Positions 39,907 through 49,141 of a stretch of 64,000 nucleotides of DNA are shown here, piece after piece. The notes under the pieces were generated by a model. That model did no database searches and was not told where the DNA came from. It saw only the letters and a program-made list of their open reading frames with translations. Both the position numbers and the translations under genes were made by a program. Within the stretch, counting starts at the first letter, position 1; every line of letters begins with the position of its first letter. This stretch comes from JBCDBD01 sp039184335. Lineage in GTDB: Bacteria > Bacteroidota > Bacteroidia > Flavobacteriales > Flavobacteriaceae. The stretch covers positions 1 to 64,000 of the forward strand of contig JBCDBD010000007.1 in the NCBI GenBank assembly GCA_039184335.1, written 5' to 3'.

Positions 39907-41495
39907 AGATTATAGGGCAAAACCAAATCGGATATACATGTTCTTCACTCGGAAAGGTCACATTTCAAACGATTGATCCAGAACTTGGTCGGGCCAATGG
40001 CTGGATTTTTCATGAAGCAACGATCGATGAAATAGATAGCGCGGTCAAGCTGGCGACCGAAGCATTCAAGGTATATGGAAAAAGTTCAGGAATTGAAAAA
40101 GCCGCTTTTTTGAATCAAATTGCCGATGAACTTTTGGCTTTGGGCGATATGTTGATCAAGGTATATTGCCAAGAAACGGGTTTGCCAGAAGGTCGTGCAA
40201 GAGGGGAACGCGGACGAACGATAGGACAATTACGTGCTTTCGCCCAACTCGTTGAAGAAGGTTCATGGGTAGAAGCGACCATTGATACCGCAGTGCCAGA
40301 TAGATTACCGGTGCCTAAGGCAGACTTGCGAAAAATGATGGTACCATTGGGTCCTATTGCGGTCTTTGGTGCCAGTAATTTTCCCCTGGCTTTTTCAACA
40401 GCAGGCGGTGACACGGCCAGTGCTTTGGCCTCGGGATGTCCGGTTATTGTAAAAAGTCACCCTATGCATGCAGGCACAGGGGAATTAGTGGCCACTGCCA
40501 TTGGTACAGCAGCTGAAAAACTGCACCTGCCCAATGGCGTGTTTTCCAATCTCAATAGTAGCGGAATTGAAGTAGGTAAAAAATTGGTAGAGCACCCTGG
40601 AATAAAAGCGGTAGGTTTTACAGGAAGCAGTATTGGCGGGAAGGCCCTGTTCGACCTTGCTTTAAAAAGAGACGAGCCCATACCTGTTTTTGCCGAGATG
40701 GGCAGTGTCAATCCTGTGATAATTTTGCCTGGGGCACTCAAGGAAAAGGCTGAAGAATGGGCCAAAACCTACGCATTGTCCATTACTTTGGGTACAGGCC
40801 AGTTCTGTACAAAACCCGGTTTACTCTTGTTACTTGAAGATAGCAACACCCCAACATTTGTTGAACTGTTGTCAGACGAAATTTTGAAAATTGAACCTTC
40901 GTGCATGTTGCATCCAAAAATCAGTGAAACCTATGAAAAAAAGAAACAAGCAATGGCAAGTCATGAAGAGCTGTCATGGGCTGCTGATTATACTTCAAAT
41001 GTAAGGGTAAACCATGCACGGCAGGCCCTTGTCACGGTCAGCGGAAAGGATTTTTTGCTTAATCCACAGCTTCACCAAGAGGTTTTTGGCCCGTTTGCGA
41101 TCATTGTCACATGTGAAAATACAGCAATGCTGACGACAATCATCAACAATCTTGAGGGGCAGCTTACCGGTACTATAATAGCGGGTAATGAAGAGCTTTT
41201 TGATAGCGATAATATTATCAATGTACTTCAACATAAAGTAGGGCGACTGATTTTTAACGGGGTGCCCACAGGTGTAGAAGTATGTCCATCCATGCAACAT
41301 GGCGGTCCTTATCCGGCTTCAACCGATAGTCGTTTTAGTGCCGTGGGCATCAGTGCAATCAAAAGATGGGTACGGCCCCTTAGTTTTCAGAACTGGCCAG
41401 ATCGTATGTTGCCCGATGAACTGAAAAATGAAAATCCACTAAAAATCGGCCGTTTGTTGAATAGTGTTTGGAGTAAAGATTCCGTTATGATATAA
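39903..41495 (+). CDS. Aldehyde dehydrogenase, likely 2-oxoglutarate semialdehyde dehydrogenase
   Basis: A 530-aa NAD(P)-dependent aldehyde dehydrogenase. The cofactor and active-site signatures are 'GFTGSSIGGKALF' (about 238-250), Glu265 (FAEMGSVNPV) and nucleophile Cys302 (GTGQFCTKPG). It is the long, divergent group (ALDH with 'KSHPMHAGTGE') that includes 2,5-dioxovalerate dehydrogenases. Together with the DapA-like gene it would oxidise 2-oxoglutarate semialdehyde to 2-oxoglutarate. The start ATG overlaps the previous stop by four bases, so translation is coupled. Confidence 0.88.
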   Translation: MKIIGQNQIGYTCSSLGKVTFQTIDPELGRANGWIFHEATIDEIDSAVKLATEAFKVYGKSSGIEKAAFLNQIADELLALGDMLIKVYCQETGLPEGRARGERGRTIGQLRAFAQLVEEGSWVEATIDTAVPDRLPVPKADLRKMMVPLGPIAVFGASNFPLAFSTAGGDTASALASGCPVIVKSHPMHAGTGELVATAIGTAAEKLHLPNGVFSNLNSSGIEVGKKLVEHPGIKAVGFTGSSIGGKALFDLALKRDEPIPVFAEMGSVNPVIILPGALKEKAEEWAKTYALSITLGTGQFCTKPGLLLLLEDSNTPTFVELLSDEILKIEPSCMLHPKISETYEKKKQAMASHEELSWAADYTSNVRVNHARQALVTVSGKDFLLNPQLHQEVFGPFAIIVTCENTAMLTTIINNLEGQLTGTIIAGNEELFDSDNIINVLQHKVGRLIFNGVPTGVEVCPSMQHGGPYPASTDSRFSAVGISAIKRWVRPLSFQNWPDRMLPDELKNENPLKIGRLLNSVWSKDSVMI

Positions 41496-41502
41496 ATTTA
41501 AA

Positions 41503-42510
41503 ATGGCAATAACAACATTTGAGTGTATCGATGCCCATACTTGTGGAAATCCTGTTCGGTTGGTAGTGAAAGGTGGTCCAGTTTTAAAGGGTAATGACAT
41601 GAACGAAAAACGGCTTCATTTTTTGCGTGAATATGATTGGATCCGTACCGGACTCATGTATGAACCCAGAGGCCATGACATGATGAGCGGTAGCATCATC
41701 TATCCTCCACACGATCCCAAAAATGATTTTTCAATTCTCTTTATTGAAACAAGTGGGTGTCTGCCCATGTGCGGCCATGGTACTATAGGCACCATCACCA
41801 TTGCATTGGAAGAAGGGTTGGTCATACCTAGACAACCTGGAAGAATAAGAATGGAAGCCCCAGCGGGTCTTGTCGAAATCACGTACCATCAAAATGGTGG
41901 AAAAGTGGAATGGGTCAAATTGACCAATGTCAAAAGCTATTTGGCAGATGAAGCCTTGCAAATTGACTGCCAAGATTTGGGGGTGCTTATTTTTGATGTC
42001 GCTTACGGGGGTAATTTTTATGCGATTGTAGATCCACAGAAAAATTATCTGGGACTTCAACACTTCTCAGCTGAAAGATTGATTCAAATTTCAAGAAGAC
42101 TGCGAAAAGCCATAAATACAGCATTTCCAAATCGCTTTGTACATCCGGAGAATGAGACAATCAGAGGGGTTTCCCATATTTTATGGACTGGAAATACTCT
42201 AAATGCCGATGCAACTGGCAGAAATGCAGTTTTTTATGGAGATAAGGCCATTGATCGTTCACCATGTGGTACCGGTACTTCAGCCCGTATGGCCCAATTA
42301 TATGCCAAAGGTAAATTGAAGATTGGCGAGGATTTTGTACATGAAAGCTATATTGGATCGACCTTCACAGGCAAAATCGAGACTGAGACCACTATCACAG
42401 ATAAAAAAGCAATTGTGCCCACCATTAAAGGTTGGGCCAAAGTTTATGGAAAAAATACCATTACCATTGATGATGATGATCCTTATGCCCATGGTTTTCA
42501 GGTAGTTTAA
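41503..42510 (+). CDS. 4-hydroxyproline 2-epimerase (proline racemase family)
   Basis: A 335-aa cofactor-independent enzyme of the proline racemase family. Both catalytic cysteines are present: Cys90 (LPMCGHGTIG) and Cys255 (RSPCGTGTS). The pair indicates an epimerase rather than the Thr-containing trans-3-hydroxyproline dehydratase. 'DAHTCGNPVR' near residue 10 is also typical. It would convert trans-4-hydroxy-L-proline to cis-4-hydroxy-D-proline for the FAD oxidase encoded two bases downstream. Proline racemase activity cannot be excluded, but the operon supports hydroxyproline. Confidence 0.9.
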   Translation: MAITTFECIDAHTCGNPVRLVVKGGPVLKGNDMNEKRLHFLREYDWIRTGLMYEPRGHDMMSGSIIYPPHDPKNDFSILFIETSGCLPMCGHGTIGTITIALEEGLVIPRQPGRIRMEAPAGLVEITYHQNGGKVEWVKLTNVKSYLADEALQIDCQDLGVLIFDVAYGGNFYAIVDPQKNYLGLQHFSAERLIQISRRLRKAINTAFPNRFVHPENETIRGVSHILWTGNTLNADATGRNAVFYGDKAIDRSPCGTGTSARMAQLYAKGKLKIGEDFVHESYIGSTFTGKIETETTITDKKAIVPTIKGWAKVYGKNTITIDDDDPYAHGFQVV

Positions 42511-42512
42511 GT

Positions 42513-43763
42513 ATGAAAAAGCAAGTAGTGATAGCTGGGGGAGGAATTGTTGGATTGTGTTGCGCCTATTTTTTGCAAAAAGAAGGACACCAAGTAACCT
42601 TAATCGAGAAATCAGCTATGCCCACTGGAGCTTCATATGTCAATGCGGGCTATTTGGTTCCTAGTCATATCATTCCCTTGGCATCACCAGGGATGCTTTC
42701 CAGAGGATTACGGTACTTGTTTGACCCATCAAGTCCTTTTTACATCAGACCAAGATGGGATATCGAGCTCTTTAGGTGGGCTTGGTATTTTAAAAGATCG
42801 GCGACCAAAACCAAAGTGGAACATGCCATTCCTATCCTTAACGAAAGTAATATCTTGAGTAGGGAATTATTCTTTGGTATCAAAGCGTCAGGCGATTTGG
42901 GGAATTTTCATCTTGAGCGAAAAGGACTTCTTATGATATACCAAACTGAGAAAGAAAGAGATCACGAACTCAAGATAGCCGAAAAAGCAAAATCAATGGG
43001 AATCGAGGTAGATGACCTGGATGGTTCGGCACTCAGAAAAATTGAACCAAACGTAGCCATTGAGGCTTTAGGGGCCTTACACTACCACAGCGATGCACAT
43101 ACAACTCCGTCTATCTTCATGGAGCAGATGTTGAATCATTTAAAAAATAATGGGGTAATCATTTCTCAAGGCGAAGAAATACAGAATATTGTGCATCACA
43201 AAGGGAGAATTACCAAAATGACCACCCGAAAAAAGATATATGAGGCTGATGAGTTCATCTTGGCCACAGGTTCATGGACGCCGACATTGGCACGCCAACT
43301 CAATCTGAACATATCGTTACAGGCAGGCAAGGGATACAGCATCGATGTGAAAAAAAATACAGGAATAACCATGCCAGCTATTTTAATGGAAGCCAAGGTA
43401 GCAGTGACACCAATGAAAGGTTTTACAAGATTTGCCGGAACCATGGAGTTTTCAGGTGTAAACAATACCCTTGTTGGGAAAAGGGTTGATACAATTGTAG
43501 ATAGTGCTTGCAGATTTTACAAAGATTTGGTCTTTGATGAATTCGATAAGACGAATGCCAAATGTGGACTACGCCCAGTGAGTCCAGATGGTCTTCCCTA
43601 TGTTGGTAAACCAAGAGCATTGCAAAATCTTATCGTAGCAACGGGTCATGCCATGATGGGGTGGAGCCTTGGCCCCATTACCGGAAAAGTAGTCTCTGAA
43701 ATCATTTCCGATAAGAAAACCTCATTAAATATTACCGCCTTTGATCCAGATCGTAAATTTTAG
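42513..43763 (+). CDS. FAD-dependent oxidoreductase, likely D-hydroxyproline dehydrogenase
   Basis: A 416-aa DAO-family flavoenzyme. The N-terminal dinucleotide motif is 'VIAGGGIVGLCCAYFLQ' (about residues 5-21) followed by 'LIEKSAMPTGASYVNAG', and the C-terminal FAD motif is 'CGLRPVSPDGLPYVGKP' with 'GHAMMGWSLGPITGK'. It resembles D-amino acid dehydrogenase and D-hydroxyproline dehydrogenase. It would oxidise cis-4-hydroxy-D-proline to the pyrroline used by the DapA-like enzyme. No signal peptide is present, so it is cytoplasmic and may pass electrons to the quinone pool. Last gene of the operon. Confidence 0.88.
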   Translation: MKKQVVIAGGGIVGLCCAYFLQKEGHQVTLIEKSAMPTGASYVNAGYLVPSHIIPLASPGMLSRGLRYLFDPSSPFYIRPRWDIELFRWAWYFKRSATKTKVEHAIPILNESNILSRELFFGIKASGDLGNFHLERKGLLMIYQTEKERDHELKIAEKAKSMGIEVDDLDGSALRKIEPNVAIEALGALHYHSDAHTTPSIFMEQMLNHLKNNGVIISQGEEIQNIVHHKGRITKMTTRKKIYEADEFILATGSWTPTLARQLNLNISLQAGKGYSIDVKKNTGITMPAILMEAKVAVTPMKGFTRFAGTMEFSGVNNTLVGKRVDTIVDSACRFYKDLVFDEFDKTNAKCGLRPVSPDGLPYVGKPRALQNLIVATGHAMMGWSLGPITGKVVSEIISDKKTSLNITAFDPDRKF

Positions 43764-43847
43764 AGATGTATTTTAAGATTTGGATAAATTTAGGGTATGG
43801 TATTCGAATTTGTTTTTCAATTATCATTTTAACGGTAGTTTTGTACT

Positions 43848-44777
43848 ATGATAGTAAAGAAAGCTTGTCAGATTTTTCTTTTAACACTTTGCGGTCCTTT
43901 TCTATGTGCACAAGAGTTGAAGGTATTTACCAAAGCCGATTTCGAATTGCGGGGCAAGGTGAAGTCATGTCAGGTGATCACGGGGTATGGAAAGGAAGTT
44001 TTTGAATTTGACAGAAATGGGGTCTTGACAAAATCAGTTACACAGTACAACGATACAGACCAAGATATCAGCTATTATAAATATGATGATGGCAATCTTG
44101 TTGAAAAGCGATTGGAAAGCTATAAAGATGGGGTATTGGATGCAGCTACATCAATGGCAAACATTTATGTGATCGATACCACTGGCACCAAAAATATCCA
44201 AGAAAAAATTGTTTCGTACGATAAGACTTTTTTAGAACTGCAGGAATATCAATTTGATGAAGAAGGAAGATTGGTCAAGTTGACGACTTCACACCAGAAT
44301 GCCGTTGATGAGATTGTAGTGGAATACAGCAATTACAAAGATGAGGCTACAAAGACCTATTTTTTGAACGGGGTCATACAGAAGTCGATTCGCAGTTCGA
44401 AGAAAAAAGATGCAACAGGTAAAATACAAGAACTGGTCTTGACAAAAGAGTTTGTTGATGGAATGCCAAGTAAGGCTATGGAGCTGTTATATGACCCACA
44501 GGGAACTTTATTGAGTGAAGAGGTTTTTATGTACGATGGTTCACAAGAACAGTTTGTTTCAAAAGAAAAGCAATCGTATCGATATAGCGCTATGGGTTTT
44601 CTTTCCAAGACCTTTATCAGAAGGGGAAATGCAGAATCCCTCAAAGAATTTATCTTTCAATTTGATGATAGCGAACAAAAAAATTGGGTCAAAAAGATAA
44701 TGACGCCTGACAACACCTATACCACCAGAAAAATTGAATACTATACCGAAGCAAAAATCGAGGAACGGCCAAATTGA
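43848..44777 (+). CDS. Secreted hypothetical protein with YD-like repeats
   Basis: A 309-aa protein with a signal peptide (ACQIFLLTLCGPFLCAQ, residues 6-22). The rest consists of repeated beta-hairpin units with aromatic and acidic residues, such as 'KEVFEFDRNGVLTKSVTQYN', 'YKYDDGNLVEKRLESYKDG' and 'LQEYQFDEEGRLVKLTT'. These resemble short YD/RHS-type or 'toxin-antitoxin like' repeat units, without a toxin or cleavage domain. No function can be given. It stands 84 bases after the hydroxyproline operon in the same direction, but nothing in the sequence links it to that pathway. It converges on the alpha/beta hydrolase gene. Confidence 0.75.
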   Translation: MIVKKACQIFLLTLCGPFLCAQELKVFTKADFELRGKVKSCQVITGYGKEVFEFDRNGVLTKSVTQYNDTDQDISYYKYDDGNLVEKRLESYKDGVLDAATSMANIYVIDTTGTKNIQEKIVSYDKTFLELQEYQFDEEGRLVKLTTSHQNAVDEIVVEYSNYKDEATKTYFLNGVIQKSIRSSKKKDATGKIQELVLTKEFVDGMPSKAMELLYDPQGTLLSEEVFMYDGSQEQFVSKEKQSYRYSAMGFLSKTFIRRGNAESLKEFIFQFDDSEQKNWVKKIMTPDNTYTTRKIEYYTEAKIEERPN

Positions 44778-44791
44778 ACCTATAGTAATTT

Positions 44792-45436
44792 TTAAACCAG
44801 TGTTTGTAAAATTTCTACCTTTACTTCATGGCCCCCTTCGAATTTGATGATTTCTACATGATTGCCAAAGAGTTGTCCAATCTTTGTTTTTTCCTGCTTG
44901 AGCCGTTCCTTGCTCATAAATTCATCTTGGTTCCCGTAGATGATCTTGATTTGGGTATGCTCAAAATCGATATGTCCGAAATCTTCTTTTTTTAGTTCAT
45001 GGGGTATGCCACCGGCATATAGTACCAACTGTTTGCACGGTATCTTATGTTTTGCGATCCAACGTGTGGCAATGGAAACACCTTGTGAAAACCCAAAAAC
45101 GATAAGATTGGAACCAAGCTTTATCTTTTCTGCCTTGATGACCGAATCAACATATGCAAGCACATTTTCGGTCTCCATGGCAGTATTTTCTTTGGTCAAC
45201 CAACTTGCCCCAACATGCTGGTAGGTAGCACCGATGTAATATTTTGAAGGTGCCTGTGGTGCTATGATGTAATTTTCTTCAGCAGTAAGAGAAGAAAACA
45301 ATCGTAGAAAATAACGACTCAGAAAACCGATACCGTGAAAAACGATCCAAATATTTTTGGTACTATCAGTAAGCTCATTTAAGGTAGCATATGAGTTTTT
45401 CGTTGTATAGGTGACTGTTTTTTCTTCAACTTTCAT
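44792..45436 (-). CDS. Alpha/beta hydrolase, phospholipase/carboxylesterase type
   Basis: About 214 aa. The alpha/beta-hydrolase triad is visible: nucleophile Ser in 'FGFSQGVSIA' (about residue 104), Asp in 'GNQDEFM' (about 172) and His in 'GGHEVKV' near the C-terminus. An oxyanion segment 'VFHGIGFLSRYF' precedes it. It resembles the small acyl-protein thioesterase/carboxylesterase group and is probably cytoplasmic. I chose the ATG at 45436; the longer frame to 45514 overlaps the divergent menI gene. Menaquinone synthesis needs an alpha/beta hydrolase (MenH), and this gene neighbours menI-menF-menD, but its sequence is not clearly MenH. Confidence 0.8.
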   Translation of the reverse strand: MKVEEKTVTYTTKNSYATLNELTDSTKNIWIVFHGIGFLSRYFLRLFSSLTAEENYIIAPQAPSKYYIGATYQHVGASWLTKENTAMETENVLAYVDSVIKAEKIKLGSNLIVFGFSQGVSIATRWIAKHKIPCKQLVLYAGGIPHELKKEDFGHIDFEHTQIKIIYGNQDEFMSKERLKQEKTKIGQLFGNHVEIIKFEGGHEVKVEILQTLV

Positions 45437-45495
45437 TACATTCCTCGCATACAGTTTTATTGCAATATGAGTTGTAATTTTACAAAAACCAAACA

Positions 45496-45921
45496 ATGGA
45501 AGACCATAAGGCAAAAATTCTCGAAGTATGCAATGAAATCCGTAAAGGTACCTTGATGGAAACTCTACAAATCGAATACATCGATGTTGGAGAGAATTAC
45601 CTCACGGCAAGAATGCCCGTGGGGCCAAGGGTCTACCAACCTGACGGTGTATTGCATGGAGGAGCTACAGCAGCGCTTGCCGAGAGTGTTGGTAGTGCAG
45701 CTTCGTATGTTTTTTTAGATGGAAAAGAATTCTTTGTGAGAGGAATTGAGATTGCCGCCAACCATGTAAAAAGTGTTCGAGACGGATATGTTTATGCAAA
45801 GGCACAAATAATACATAAGGGCAGAACAGTACAGCTTTGGGAAATTAAGGTGACCAATGACACCGACGAACTTATTTCTAACTGTAAATTGACCACCATT
45901 GCCCTCAAAAAAGAAAAATGA
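45496..45921 (+). CDS. menI: Hotdog thioesterase, likely 1,4-dihydroxy-2-naphthoyl-CoA hydrolase
   Basis: A 141-aa hotdog-fold thioesterase of the PaaI/YdiI group. The signature 'QPDGVLHGGATAALAESVGSAA' spans residues about 48-69, with His54, Gly55-Gly56 and the catalytic Glu63; 'GIEIAANHVKSVRDG' (about 82-96) corresponds to the E. coli YdiI 'EINANHVRS' region. YdiI (MenI) hydrolyses DHNA-CoA in menaquinone synthesis. Adjacent menF (overlapping by 23 bases) and menD strongly support this role over a generic PaaI thioesterase. Confidence 0.82.
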   Translation: MEDHKAKILEVCNEIRKGTLMETLQIEYIDVGENYLTARMPVGPRVYQPDGVLHGGATAALAESVGSAASYVFLDGKEFFVRGIEIAANHVKSVRDGYVYAKAQIIHKGRTVQLWEIKVTNDTDELISNCKLTTIALKKEK

Positions 45922-46960
45922 CCTTACCGCCCTCTTTCGTGATCTGGCCGATCATTTACGGTCTAGGCTCCCTTTTGTCATTTATAGAAAACCTACAGCG
46001 CACAACATATATGCGATATTTCAAGACGACAATGACCTGATATACGATTTCAGTCTGACGCAGCGTGGCTTTGTTTTTTCCCCTTTTGATGATTTGACCA
46101 AGACCATTCTTCTACGACCTGATAGAGAGGTTGTGGTGACGCCCAAATCTTTCAGAGGTTCCAGCCCGTTTAAAAAAAAGGTTGCAGATAGTAATAAAGA
46201 TGGGTATGTAGCTATGGTATCAAAGGCGATACAGCTGATTGGGGAAGGAAAACTTTCTAAGGTGGTATTGTCACGAAAGATAAGGGCAACAACCCTAAAA
46301 TCACCATTTGGGCTCTTTGGTGATGCCTTACTCAGATATCCTGATGCGTTTTGCTATTTATGGTACCATCCTAAAGTAGGCTTTTGGTTTGGTGCCACTC
46401 CCGAGACTCTGGTAAAAACCGATCGAGAAACAATGGAGACCATGGCACTTGCCGCTACCTTTCCGGTCGAAGAAAATAAAGCTCCTACATGGTATGAAAA
46501 AGAATTTGATGAGCAGCAATTTGTAACTGATTTTATTGTGGATAGACTATCCACCAAGATTGGGGAACTTCAGGTTAAGGGGCCAGAACCGATTCAAGCC
46601 GGACACTTATGGCATTTGAGATCTACGATTGCTGGTAAGCTGAACAGCGACAGTAAGTTAAGTGAGGTGGTTTCCCTTCTCCATCCAACACCAGCGGTTT
46701 GTGGAATACCACAGGAAACGGCAAAACGGTTTATTCAGAAAAATGAAGGGTATAACAGGGAGTTCTATACAGGTTTTTTAGGTGAGATCAATTTCGAGAC
46801 CAATAGTAGCAGTCATCTTTTTGTCAATTTACGTTGTGCCAAAATAGAAGATGGTTTGGTCTCGATTTATGTAGGGGGTGGCATCACCAAAGATTCCGAT
46901 CCCGAAAAAGAATGGGAGGAAACAGAACATAAATGTGACACCATTTTTGGTTTGCTGTGA
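45899..46960 (+). CDS. menF: Isochorismate synthase
   Basis: A 353-aa chorismate-binding enzyme that converts chorismate to isochorismate, the entry to menaquinone. Family motifs are 'LSKVVLSRKIRAT' (about residues 118-130, with the catalytic Lys), 'HLRSTIAGKLNSD' (about 239-251), 'HPTPAVCGIPQE' (about 262-273), 'EGYNREFYTGFLGEI' and the final 'GGGITKDSDPEKEWEETEHK' carrying magnesium-binding Glu residues. It is shorter at the N-terminus than E. coli MenF, as is normal in Bacteroidota. It overlaps menI by 23 bases. Confidence 0.93.
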   Translation: MPSKKKNDLTALFRDLADHLRSRLPFVIYRKPTAHNIYAIFQDDNDLIYDFSLTQRGFVFSPFDDLTKTILLRPDREVVVTPKSFRGSSPFKKKVADSNKDGYVAMVSKAIQLIGEGKLSKVVLSRKIRATTLKSPFGLFGDALLRYPDAFCYLWYHPKVGFWFGATPETLVKTDRETMETMALAATFPVEENKAPTWYEKEFDEQQFVTDFIVDRLSTKIGELQVKGPEPIQAGHLWHLRSTIAGKLNSDSKLSEVVSLLHPTPAVCGIPQETAKRFIQKNEGYNREFYTGFLGEINFETNSSSHLFVNLRCAKIEDGLVSIYVGGGITKDSDPEKEWEETEHKCDTIFGLL

Positions 46961-46961
46961 T

Positions 46962-46990
46962 TTGCTACGTTGAAATATTGGCTAATTTTG
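46962..46990 (+). promoter_or_regulatory. Promoter inside the menF-menD junction
   Basis: TTG (46962-46964), 18-base spacer, TAATTTTG (46983-46990): exact TTG / TAnnTTTG match. It ends only six bases before the ATG at 46997, so transcripts from it would be leaderless or nearly so. Confidence 0.65.
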
Positions 46991-46996
46991 AACACA

Positions 46997-48742
46997 ATGA
47001 GATATTCCGATATTCCCTCGGCCCAGACCGTGGTACATTACTGTGAATCTTGGGGCATTAAAAACATTGTGATTTCTCCGGGTTCGCGAAATGCACCCTT
47101 GATCATCGGCTTTTCTGAAAACCCTTTTTTTAACTGTTTTAGCATTGTCGATGAGCGTTGTGCAGCCTTTTTTGCACTGGGTATGGCATTGGAACAGAAA
47201 AGCCCAACTGCACTGGTCTGTACTTCAGGCAGTGCGTTGTTGAATTACTATCCTGCAATTGCCGAAGCATATTATTCCAATATTCCTTTAGTGGTGATTT
47301 CAGCAGACAGGCCACCTTATAAAATCGATGTTGGCGATGGGCAGACCATTCGTCAAGACTATATTTTTGAACGACATATTGGTTATTCTGCCAATTTACA
47401 GATCGATGTGGCACATGCGACGGAAACCTTGGTACTATTTGACAAAAAATTAGTGGAGCGTTCCCAAGAAAGTGCACAGGCATACAATGAGGTACAACTA
47501 AATTCCGCATTTCAGATCATGTCAAGTGAAAAGCTTCCTGTTCATATCAATGTGCCATTTGAAGAACCGCTTTATGGTACAACGGTTACCAATGGGCACG
47601 CTGCCCCTCAGTTGAAGGTTGACCGAAAAAAGGAGACGTCCATAGCCAGTGAACAGCTCCTGGAGCTATTGGAAATTTGGAATTCAACAACTAAAAAAAT
47701 GATATTGGTGGGGGTCATGCCACCCGATGGAATTGATAAAAAACATATCGATATGTTGGGTAATGACCCTTCGGTCTTGGTTTTCACCGAAACCACATCA
47801 AACTTGCATCACGGGAATTTTTTTCCGAGTATAGATAGTATAGTTGCCCCAATTGAAAAATCGAACGAAACCGATAAGTTCTTCAAAAGATTACAACCTG
47901 AATTTTTACTGACCTTCGGGGGTTTGGTGGTTTCGAAAAAGATCAAGGCCTTTTTAAGAAAGTTTAAGCCAAAGCATCACTTTCATATTGATGATAAAAG
48001 AGTATTTGACACTTTTTTTTCCCTAAGTGGTCACATAGCCATGAAACCCAACACCTTTTTGAATGCTTTTTTGTCGAGAACCGCCACGGTGCAAAGTACC
48101 TATCATGCTTATTGGATGGCAATAAAAGAACGGTACCTGTCAAAGCGCCAAGAATACCTTTCACAAATACCATTTTCAGACTTTTATGCTTTTGATAAGG
48201 TTTTACATGCCATTCCAAAATCGTATCAGGTACACTTGGCGAATAGCTCAACGGTACGTTATTCGCAATTAATAGATATTGACCCATCCTTAAAGTTGTT
48301 TTGCAATCGTGGCACCAGCGGTATAGATGGCAGTACCTCGACCGCTATTGGAGCTTCGATCCATCATGATATGCCAACGCTCATGCTAACGGGTGACCTT
48401 AGTTTTTTCTATGATAGCAATGCACTTTGGAACGACTATGTTCGAAATGATTTTCGGATCATTATCATGAACAATTCAGGGGGTGGCATTTTTCGTATCC
48501 TACCAGGATATCAAGATTCAGAAAATTTTGAGACCTATTTTGAGACAAGGCACCATCTGAACGCAAAATCGCTTTGTGAACTCTATGGATTTGAGTATGG
48601 TTCGGCCTCGAATGCAAAGGAACTCTCTATTGGTCTGCAAGGGTTTTATTTAAAGTCGAACAGACCGAAAATTTTTGAAATTTTCACTCCTAGAAAGGTA
48701 AATAACAAAATTTTGCTTGGTTATTTTGATTTTATATCTTAG
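46997..48742 (+). CDS. menD: 2-succinyl-5-enolpyruvyl-6-hydroxy-3-cyclohexene-1-carboxylate synthase
   Basis: About 581 aa, a thiamine-diphosphate enzyme joining isochorismate and 2-oxoglutarate. Motifs are 'VISPGSRNAPLIIGF' (about residues 25-39), 'DERCAAFFALGMALEQ' (with the ThDP-activating Glu, about 52-67), 'CTSGSALLNYYPAIAEA', and the metal and cofactor-binding 'GTSGIDGSTSTAIGASI' plus 'MNNSGGGIFRILPG'. The usual start MRYSDIPSAQ corresponds to ATG 46997; an upstream TTG at 46970 would overlap the promoter found here and is less likely. Length is normal. Confidence 0.93.
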   Translation: MRYSDIPSAQTVVHYCESWGIKNIVISPGSRNAPLIIGFSENPFFNCFSIVDERCAAFFALGMALEQKSPTALVCTSGSALLNYYPAIAEAYYSNIPLVVISADRPPYKIDVGDGQTIRQDYIFERHIGYSANLQIDVAHATETLVLFDKKLVERSQESAQAYNEVQLNSAFQIMSSEKLPVHINVPFEEPLYGTTVTNGHAAPQLKVDRKKETSIASEQLLELLEIWNSTTKKMILVGVMPPDGIDKKHIDMLGNDPSVLVFTETTSNLHHGNFFPSIDSIVAPIEKSNETDKFFKRLQPEFLLTFGGLVVSKKIKAFLRKFKPKHHFHIDDKRVFDTFFSLSGHIAMKPNTFLNAFLSRTATVQSTYHAYWMAIKERYLSKRQEYLSQIPFSDFYAFDKVLHAIPKSYQVHLANSSTVRYSQLIDIDPSLKLFCNRGTSGIDGSTSTAIGASIHHDMPTLMLTGDLSFFYDSNALWNDYVRNDFRIIIMNNSGGGIFRILPGYQDSENFETYFETRHHLNAKSLCELYGFEYGSASNAKELSIGLQGFYLKSNRPKIFEIFTPRKVNNKILLGYFDFIS

Positions 48743-48776
48743 AAGCAATTAATTTTTTTAAAGAACACTAACAATT

Positions 48777-49118
48777 ATGAGTAAAAGAGATGAGTTAATC
48801 GAAAAGTATGCTGCTGATATAAAGGAAAAATTTGGCGAGGCACCTGATATGGACCTATTGACCAAAGTTGCTATCGGTCTTGGACCGGCAATCTACAATT
48901 TGGATGCCTCAAAGGTATCAGGCTCTGATGATAAAGAACTGGAGACCGTGAAGAACAACTTTCTTATCAAAAAACTTGGGCTATCTGATAGCGCTGGTTT
49001 AATGGATGCCATCAATAGTGTAATCGATAAATATGGCAGGTCAGAGAAAAACAAGCATAGGGCAGTAGTTTACTATATGTTGGCCAAACATTTCGGGAAG
49101 GAATCAATTTATGACTAG
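48777..49118 (+). CDS. DUF2853 family protein
   Basis: A 113-aa cytoplasmic all-helical protein of the DUF2853 family: 'KYAADIKEKFGEAPDMDLLTKVAIGLGPAIYN' spans residues 10-41, and 'HRAVVYYMLAKHFGKES' ends it. The family is found in Bacteroidota and some proteobacteria with no known role. It begins 34 bases after menD and is followed by a strong terminator, so it may end the menI-menF-menD transcript. menB often occupies the position after menD in related genomes, but it is not here. Confidence 0.88.
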   Translation: MSKRDELIEKYAADIKEKFGEAPDMDLLTKVAIGLGPAIYNLDASKVSGSDDKELETVKNNFLIKKLGLSDSAGLMDAINSVIDKYGRSEKNKHRAVVYYMLAKHFGKESIYD

Positions 49119-49141
49119 TATAGCTCTTATCATATTAGAAG

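Noticed and set aside
43766..44005. 79-aa frame after the FAD oxidoreductase
   Set aside because: It overlaps the signal peptide and first 50 residues of the YD-like protein in another frame; that protein has a clear signal sequence and repeats, this frame has none.
44792..45436. Assignment of the alpha/beta hydrolase as MenH
   Set aside because: The position near men genes is suggestive, but the motif pattern (GFSQG, short length, GHE near the end) fits the carboxylesterase/acyl-protein thioesterase group better.
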